The notes beneath the pieces were generated by a model. That model worked only from the letters and a program-made list of their open reading frames with translations, was not told the DNA's origin and did not search any database. From Desulfobacteraceae bacterium (GTDB lineage: Bacteria; Desulfobacterota; Syntrophobacteria; BM002), in the NCBI GenBank assembly GCA_002899795.1, contig PPDG01000320.1, forward strand, positions 1 through 5,764: a stretch of 5,764 nucleotides of DNA, written 5' to 3'. Both the position numbers and the translations under genes were made by a program. Within the stretch, counting starts at the first letter, position 1; each line of letters opens with the position of its first letter. Positions 1-3,332 of the stretch are shown one piece after another.

Positions 1-81
1 CTCATCAGAAGAATCCTCTACTGCGTACTCATCAGAAGAACGCACAGCTGCGTACTCATCAGAAGAATCCACAGCTATTGC
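1..81 (-). repeat. 27-bp in-frame tandem repeat inside the secreted protein gene
   Basis: Three units begin at 1, 28 and 55, each opening with CTCATCAGAAGAA on the plus strand. Units 1 and 2 continue to a shared CTGCGTA end, while the third diverges as it runs into the signal peptide. The period is a multiple of three, so each unit encodes nine residues ending in SSDE. The array probably continues left of the window. Confidence 0.8.
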
Positions 82-138
82 TAGTGTTGGCAATAGGAGC
101 AATCCCACAGCTAGCAGATATCCGAACAGTCTCTCCAT
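1..138 (-). CDS. Secreted protein with acidic nine-residue tandem repeats (N-terminal part, cut by left window edge)
   Basis: I do not recognise the family. Reading leftwards from an ATG at 138-136, 46 codons stay open to the window edge. Residues 1-22 form a classic signal peptide: a charged start (MERLF), a hydrophobic core rich in Leu, and a small-residue end (TLAIA) with likely cleavage before VDSSDE. The mature part at once becomes a repeat: VDSSDE, YAAVRSSDE, YAVEDSSDE, a nine-residue period with an invariant SSDE core. The codons for the repeats are nearly identical at DNA level. The start is chosen because TGGAG lies 7 nt upstream; an in-frame ATG at 168-166 has no ribosome binding site and would put ten polar residues before the signal peptide. 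The protein is likely exported and acidic. Its function, and the number of repeats beyond the edge, cannot be seen here. Confidence 0.72.
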   Translation of the reverse strand, partial: MERLFGYLLAVGLLLLPTLAIAVDSSDEYAAVRSSDEYAVEDSSDE

Positions 139-461
139 CCTCTCACTCCATTTGAGGTGTAAAGACATGATTAATGCAAAATCTGGGCTAGTTCTCTTGC
201 TGTATCCTCAACTCAAGAACAGCGACCAAGGGCCACAAAGAAATAGCCCCACCGGCCTACGACCTGTGAGGCCATAGCCCGGGCCACACTACCACAAAAG
301 ATGTGAAGTATGAAAGCGAAAGGTGAGGTTTGGTGCTGAATATTGGGGGCGATTTATGAAATATCCGGGCTAGGGTTCAATGAACACAACAGCTCATACT
401 TAGGTATGAAAAAGTATGCCACGGTGGGTATATGATTATTTTTTCTTATTATTTCATATAA
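139..461. other. Gene-free leader region between the phosphatase gene and the secreted repeat protein
   Basis: I see no convincing gene on either strand. It should hold the end of the phosphatase transcript and the control region of the secreted protein. Visible structure: an AT-rich inverted repeat TATATGA/TCATATA (429-435 and 454-460); CATAC/GTATG (395-399 and 404-408), with a second copy AGTATG at 413-418 and a further AGTATG near 307; GGCCT/AGGCC (254-258 and 269-273); a GCCCGGGC palindrome (277-284); and GGGCCACA as a direct repeat (230-237 and 281-288). The stretch 230-287 resembles part of a c-di-GMP-I (GEMM) aptamer on the plus strand, but no gene follows it in that direction here. 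I found no clear sigma-70 or sigma-54 promoter and no intrinsic terminator with a T-tract. Confidence 0.5.
146..150 (-). promoter_or_regulatory. Ribosome binding site for the secreted repeat protein
   Basis: The minus strand reads TGGAG, then 7 nt (TGAGAGG), then ATG. This favours the ATG at 138-136 over the in-frame ATG 10 codons upstream, which has only AT-rich sequence before it. Confidence 0.55.
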
Positions 462-1754
462 TTAAAGGTCTCGCCAAATTTCGAGTATGGTCAAGTCGTC
501 TGTTATCTCGGCGTTTGCCCGCCAGGTTTGGATTTCATCCAACAACTTGCTTCCCCACGGCGGGCCATTTGCCGCCTTGACATATTCGGGTAAGCGGTTG
601 CTGGCAAACAACTCATCACTTTCATTTCTTGCTTCAGTGACTCCGTCAGTTATAAAGAGAATCGATTGTCCGGGTTCTATGATAATTTCTTCTGTTTCGT
701 AAACGGGGTCAGGTACGACACCCAAAGATATACCTCTCAATTCAGGGATCTTGCCCAACCCCTTCCCCACAAACCACAATGGAAACAGATGTCCTCCTCG
801 CACGAGCTGCATTCTCCCGGTCGCAGGCCAATACTTCCCAACAATGATGGTGGCAAAAAAACCCTCTTTGGCCAGCAGACTGTACATGGCACTGTTCACA
901 CTCTCAAGCATCTTATCAACTTCTTGCTGCACCAACGCTTCGCTGCGAATCCTCGCCCACAAGGCTACCATGACCAGGGCGGCGGGAAGACCTTTGCCAC
1001 AAACATCGGCCACGTAGACGAGCCAACTGCCGTCGGGCATAGGGATGATATCGTATAAATCACCACCAACGAAGGCTGCGGGCAATGACACAGCCCAAGC
1101 GTTGCTCCCACCTTCCATGTTTGGACATTCTGGACAAAACTGCGCTTGAATCTGGGATGCGGCTTCCAGTTCAATGCGTAATCTTTGCTGCTTGAGTTGG
1201 GCCTCCAGGAGTCTTGAGCGGATTATGGCCACTCCGGCCAAATGGGCAAAACTGTCCAAAATTTCTTCATCCTCCACATTGAAACATGGCTTGTTCTTGG
1301 AGTTTAGGACCTCTATCACACCTAAAAGTTCTTCGCCATAGACAATGGGAACGCACAAGAGGGTTCGGGTGTGAAATCCGGTGTAATGATCAGCCTCCTT
1401 GAAAAATCTGGTGTCTTGCTGCACATCTTGGATGATAACGGGCTTGCGGTTGATCGCAACCCATCCGGCGAGCCCCTCGCCCATTTTCAGTTCGACGTTC
1501 CTTTTGAGGATTTGTTCTGTTTTTTCACCCAAAGCCTCATTCTTGGCCAAAGAGAACTCAAGTACATTGAGTTTTAAATTGTAAAGCAGAATTGACGAAG
1601 CCTCCGCGTCAGTCACTTCCTGGGCCAAGTCCAGGAGCTGTGGCAACAAGTTATCGAGGGACTCTATGCCTGCAAGCGACTGGCTCGCTTTGACCAGATT
1701 TTTTAGACGTTTGGCAACATTGGCTTCGTGAGCACTGTTGGCATGCATGTCCAA
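462..1754 (-). CDS. GAF-domain SpoIIE/RsbU-type serine phosphatase
   Basis: A predicted cytosolic PP2C-family serine/threonine phosphatase of 430 residues, complete at both ends. Residues 1-30 are a helical start. Residues 32-180 are a GAF sensor domain (GEGLAGWVA, then CVPIVYGEELLGVIEVLN near 134-151). Residues 180-206 are a helical linker. Residues 207-428 are the SpoIIE phosphatase domain. Metal-binding landmarks are intact: GGDLYD (D232, D235), ADVCGKGLPAAL (D250, G253), RGGH (319-322), ITDGVTEA (D370) and ITDDLT (D419, D420). The family typically dephosphorylates a STAS anti-anti-sigma factor in partner switching, with the GAF domain gating activity; neither a STAS protein nor an anti-sigma kinase is nearby, so the target is unknown. 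The start is TTG, supported by GAGGA with 7 nt spacing; the ATG two codons later would have 13 nt. It lies 14 nt after the preceding gene, so co-transcription is likely. Confidence 0.93.
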   Translation of the reverse strand: MDMHANSAHEANVAKRLKNLVKASQSLAGIESLDNLLPQLLDLAQEVTDAEASSILLYNLKLNVLEFSLAKNEALGEKTEQILKRNVELKMGEGLAGWVAINRKPVIIQDVQQDTRFFKEADHYTGFHTRTLLCVPIVYGEELLGVIEVLNSKNKPCFNVEDEEILDSFAHLAGVAIIRSRLLEAQLKQQRLRIELEAASQIQAQFCPECPNMEGGSNAWAVSLPAAFVGGDLYDIIPMPDGSWLVYVADVCGKGLPAALVMVALWARIRSEALVQQEVDKMLESVNSAMYSLLAKEGFFATIIVGKYWPATGRMQLVRGGHLFPLWFVGKGLGKIPELRGISLGVVPDPVYETEEIIIEPGQSILFITDGVTEARNESDELFASNRLPEYVKAANGPPWGSKLLDEIQTWRANAEITDDLTILEIWRDL

Positions 1755-1760
1755 AATAAA

Positions 1761-1765
1761 TCCTC
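1761..1765 (-). promoter_or_regulatory. Ribosome binding site selecting the TTG start of the GAF-SpoIIE gene
   Basis: The minus strand reads TGAGGATTTATT followed by TTG. The GAGG core is 7 nt from TTG (1754-1752) but 13 nt from the in-frame ATG at 1748-1746. The site sits in the 14-nt gap just after the upstream TGA stop, an arrangement compatible with translational coupling. Confidence 0.6.
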
Positions 1766-1768
1766 ATT

Positions 1769-2473
1769 TCAATCATTAAGCGGGTTAAAATCCATATCTC
1801 TGTTTTTTTTCATGAGCCCGTATCGGCTCAAGCCTAATTCTTTAGCTGCTCTGGTCCTGTTCCCACCATGCTTTTCCAGCAATTGGGACAAAACGGACTT
1901 TTCCAATGCCTCAACCATCTCCTTGAGGGTCCCTTGCACATTCAACTCAGGTCTAACCATTGCCGATCTTTCGACTATTTTTTCTGAAAGGCATGAGAAC
2001 TCTATACTACCCACATCCTGCGCCAAGGCCACTGCCCTTTCAAGCTCATTCTCCAGCTCTCTAACGTTCCCTGGAAACGGGTAGTTCTCCAGACACTGCA
2101 ATACTTCCTGACTCAAACCTTGCATTGGTCTGTCGATCTTTTGGCTGTATTTATCCACGAAATACTGAGCCAGGAGTCGAATGTCACCTGTCCTTTTGCG
2201 CAGTGGCGGCACTTTGATGGTGAATACATTGAGGCGGTAGAGGAGATCCTCTCTGAATCTTCCCTGGGGCTCATCTGGGAAGTCTGTACGGGATAGCCCT
2301 CGTTGTTTAAACATGGCTGAGACCAGAGAACAAAGAATGGAGAATCGGTTGACATAGTCGAGAAGGAACTGCGGCCCGCCTTGGGTAATTCTGGCGTGCA
2401 AGACAGATACATTATGCCACAGTTTGATTACGAGTGTACAAGAACGTGCGGAGGGTTCTAACTCGGATTGCAC
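1769..2473 (-). CDS. Truncated NtrC-family sigma-54 activator: AAA+ end and Fis DNA-binding domain only (possible pseudogene)
   Basis: Homology is visible only from residue 71. GRFREDLLYRLNVF carries the two arginine-finger positions (R74, R80). LRKRTGDIRLL (91-101) and FPGNVRELENELERA (133-147, sensor II R138) belong to the lid region. NRTRAAKELGLSRYGLMKK (205-223) is a Fis-type helix-turn-helix. Everything a working activator needs before this is absent: no receiver or sensor domain, no Walker A, no GAFTGA loop, no Walker B. Residues 1-70 resemble nothing I know, and the other two frames over 2264-2473 do not contain the missing half either. Intact members run to about 450 residues; this has 234. 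The GTG start at 2473 has no good ribosome binding site, so the true start is uncertain (M54 is another option). It cannot open sigma-54 promoters. It is either a decaying remnant or a stand-alone DNA-binding protein. It is 14 nt from both neighbours. Confidence 0.7.
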   Translation of the reverse strand: MQSELEPSARSCTLVIKLWHNVSVLHARITQGGPQFLLDYVNRFSILCSLVSAMFKQRGLSRTDFPDEPQGRFREDLLYRLNVFTIKVPPLRKRTGDIRLLAQYFVDKYSQKIDRPMQGLSQEVLQCLENYPFPGNVRELENELERAVALAQDVGSIEFSCLSEKIVERSAMVRPELNVQGTLKEMVEALEKSVLSQLLEKHGGNRTRAAKELGLSRYGLMKKNRDMDFNPLND

Positions 2474-2487
2474 CTCAGTTCGGGATC

Positions 2488-2724
2488 TTATTTCAATCCC
2501 ATGGTAAATTCTTCCACTTCCTTCTCCAGTTTGTCGACAGCGCTCTTGATCTTGTCCAAGGCTGCAGCCACCTTCTTGTCCTCAACGGAGGCTGACTCAA
2601 TCCCACTTACAGCATCTCCTATCTCAGCAACCGCCTGTCCAAGAATGTTATTTAGCTGCTCCGCGGCCGCAAGCTGTCTCTGCATCAACATAATGTCCTG
2701 AACTGTGAGCGTTCGTTTCGACAT
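2488..2724 (-). CDS. Small helical/coiled-coil protein of unknown function
   Basis: Seventy-eight residues, family not recognised. The sequence is rich in Ala, Glu, Lys and Leu and low in aromatics and Pro. Residues 6-40 (TVQDIMLMQRQLAAAEQ onwards) and 48-75 look like two long amphipathic helices joined near ESASVEDK, with heptad-like spacing in the second (LDKIKSAVDKLEKEVEEF). There is no signal peptide, no membrane segment and no Cys, so it is probably a cytosolic helical hairpin or oligomer. The ATG at 2724 has an AGGGGG ribosome binding site 9 nt upstream. It is the first gene of the tight three-gene set that continues into the sigma-54 activator remnant and the SpoIIE phosphatase, so it may be an adaptor in that pathway, but this rests only on position. 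Confidence 0.75.
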   Translation of the reverse strand: MSKRTLTVQDIMLMQRQLAAAEQLNNILGQAVAEIGDAVSGIESASVEDKKVAAALDKIKSAVDKLEKEVEEFTMGLK

Positions 2725-2733
2725 TGTCGACTA

Positions 2734-2739
2734 CCCCCT
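2734..2739 (-). promoter_or_regulatory. Ribosome binding site of the 78-residue protein
   Basis: The minus strand reads AGGGGG, then TAGTCGACA (9 nt), then ATG. It supports translation of the small gene, which otherwise has no recognised family. Confidence 0.55.
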
Positions 2740-2962
2740 GAGTTTAGTCTCTCCAGGTCTTAGATGTCCTCCCAGATGTTCCCCCCCACTTTCTCAAACT
2801 GGTGAGCTAGGCCTCTCTACAGATTGTGTCTGATGCTCGGCCGACAAATTTTGCTTAGACTAACTTAGCACAGGATAATGGAGTTGGTCAAAAGGGATTT
2901 GCCACGAGTTTCCCAGCTTTTTACTTTTTTGTGAAACGCCTATTCCCTTAGCTCCGCATACT

Positions 2963-2987
2963 GTCGATACTAGATTTCGATATCGAC
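2963..2987. repeat. Inverted repeat GTCGATA/TATCGAC
   Basis: A perfect 7-bp inverted repeat (2963-2969 and 2981-2987) with an 11-nt spacer; its right half overlaps a 10-bp palindrome TCGATATCGA (2977-2986). It lies 12 bp left of the hairpin element and upstream of the three-gene cluster. It could be an operator for that cluster, or on the plus strand a weak hairpin followed by TTTTATTT. Neither role is shown. Confidence 0.35.
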
Positions 2988-2999
2988 TTTTATTTACTA

Positions 3000-3231
3000 A
3001 CCACAGAGACACGGAGAGCACAGAGGGAACTATATTTTTTGCCCGATCGGGAGACGGCGATCGGGCAAAAGATCGCAGCCCTGCGGGCACGATCTAGTAA
3101 CCCGGTGGCTCGCTGTCCACTGTTGGATCCAAGCTAAAGAGCTTTCGCCGGAGGCGAAGGCTCTTTTCCCTGGCCGTCGTCTCCCGGCCAGGGAAAAACA
3201 ATCTCCTCCTTGATCTCTGTGCCTCTGTGGT
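3000..3231. repeat. Two-armed palindromic hairpin element with ACCACAGAG termini (REPIN/MITE-like)
   Basis: The ends are an 18-nt inverted repeat, ACCACAGAGACACGGAGA (3000-3017) against TCTCTGTGCCTCTGTGGT (3214-3231), matching at 16 of 18. Inside each end is a perfect 13-bp hairpin with an 8-nt loop: 3037-3049/3058-3070 (loop GGAGACGG) and 3164-3176/3185-3197 (loop TCGTCTCC, which is GGAGACGA on the minus strand). Each arm then has an inner hairpin: 3071-3094 (loop TGC) and 3136-3166 (loop GGA, or TCC on the minus strand). A 41-nt centre (3095-3135) separates the arms. The arms are therefore homologous and head to head. Four of the nine variable stem pairs differ between the outer hairpins and all are compensated. 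No transposase is encoded, and I see no target-site duplication. It is probably a non-autonomous repeat. Confidence 0.75.
3067..3094 (-). terminator. Possible weak intrinsic terminator for the kinase transcript, inside the hairpin element
   Basis: On the minus strand the inner hairpin GATCG-TGCCC-GCA-GGGCTG-CGATC is followed directly by TTTT, after which the T's enter the next hairpin. It lies about 240 bp beyond the kinase stop. The T-tract is short and is shared with the outer stem, so termination is only possible, not established. The homologous inner hairpin of the other arm (3136-3166) is likewise followed by TTTT on the plus strand, giving a symmetrical, outward-facing arrangement. Confidence 0.25.
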
Positions 3232-3332
3232 AAATCTTCACTCAGGCTTTTTTAGCCCGCTATAATAAGAAGTAAAGCAAATAGTCGTTTTCGGGATTTG
3301 TCGATGATGCCAGATGTGGGTGAGGATGGAAT

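Larger units (their letters stand above)
2725..3332. other. Gene-free stretch between the hybrid kinase and the three-gene cluster
   Basis: About 600 bp without a convincing gene. From the right: a short AT-rich tail after the kinase stop (3232-3332), the inverted-repeat hairpin element (3000-3231), a short inverted repeat (2963-2987), then a leader of about 230 bp for the small gene. In that leader the best sigma-70-like pair on the minus strand is TTGACC (2891-2886) and TAAGTT (2867-2862), 18 nt apart; the -10 part is poor, so I do not call a promoter. ACATCT occurs twice with a 12-nt period (2779-2774 and 2767-2762, minus strand), and there is a run of seven C at 2781-2787. I found no -24/-12 sigma-54 promoter: TGGCA near 2904 has no GC at the right distance. 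Confidence 0.6.

Noticed and set aside
1..81. CRISPR-like direct repeats at the left edge
   Set aside because: The 27-bp units are contiguous without spacers and encode in-frame nine-residue repeats after a signal peptide.
2113..2412. 99-codon minus-strand open frame overlapping the activator fragment
   Set aside because: It overlaps the frame that carries the clear AAA+/Fis homology, and its translation has no recognisable domain.
2888..2906. TGGCA-containing sigma-54 promoter candidate upstream of the small gene
   Set aside because: The required GC of the -12 element is absent at the correct spacing (T-run instead).
3037..3070. Outer 13-bp hairpin as an intrinsic terminator
   Set aside because: The stem is preceded by T's and followed by A's in both directions, so there is no U-tract after the hairpin.
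2860..3090. 76-codon minus-strand open frame
   Set aside because: It runs through one arm of the hairpin element and the CCACAGAG repeat, and its peptide is just a translation of the repeat.
3245..3257. GGCT-TTTTT-AGCC as terminator of the kinase gene
   Set aside because: Only a 4-bp stem, with the T's in the loop rather than after the stem.
3261..3266. Perfect TATAAT on the plus strand
   Set aside because: There is no -35 match at 16-18 nt upstream and no plus-strand gene follows; the local sequence is simply AT-rich.
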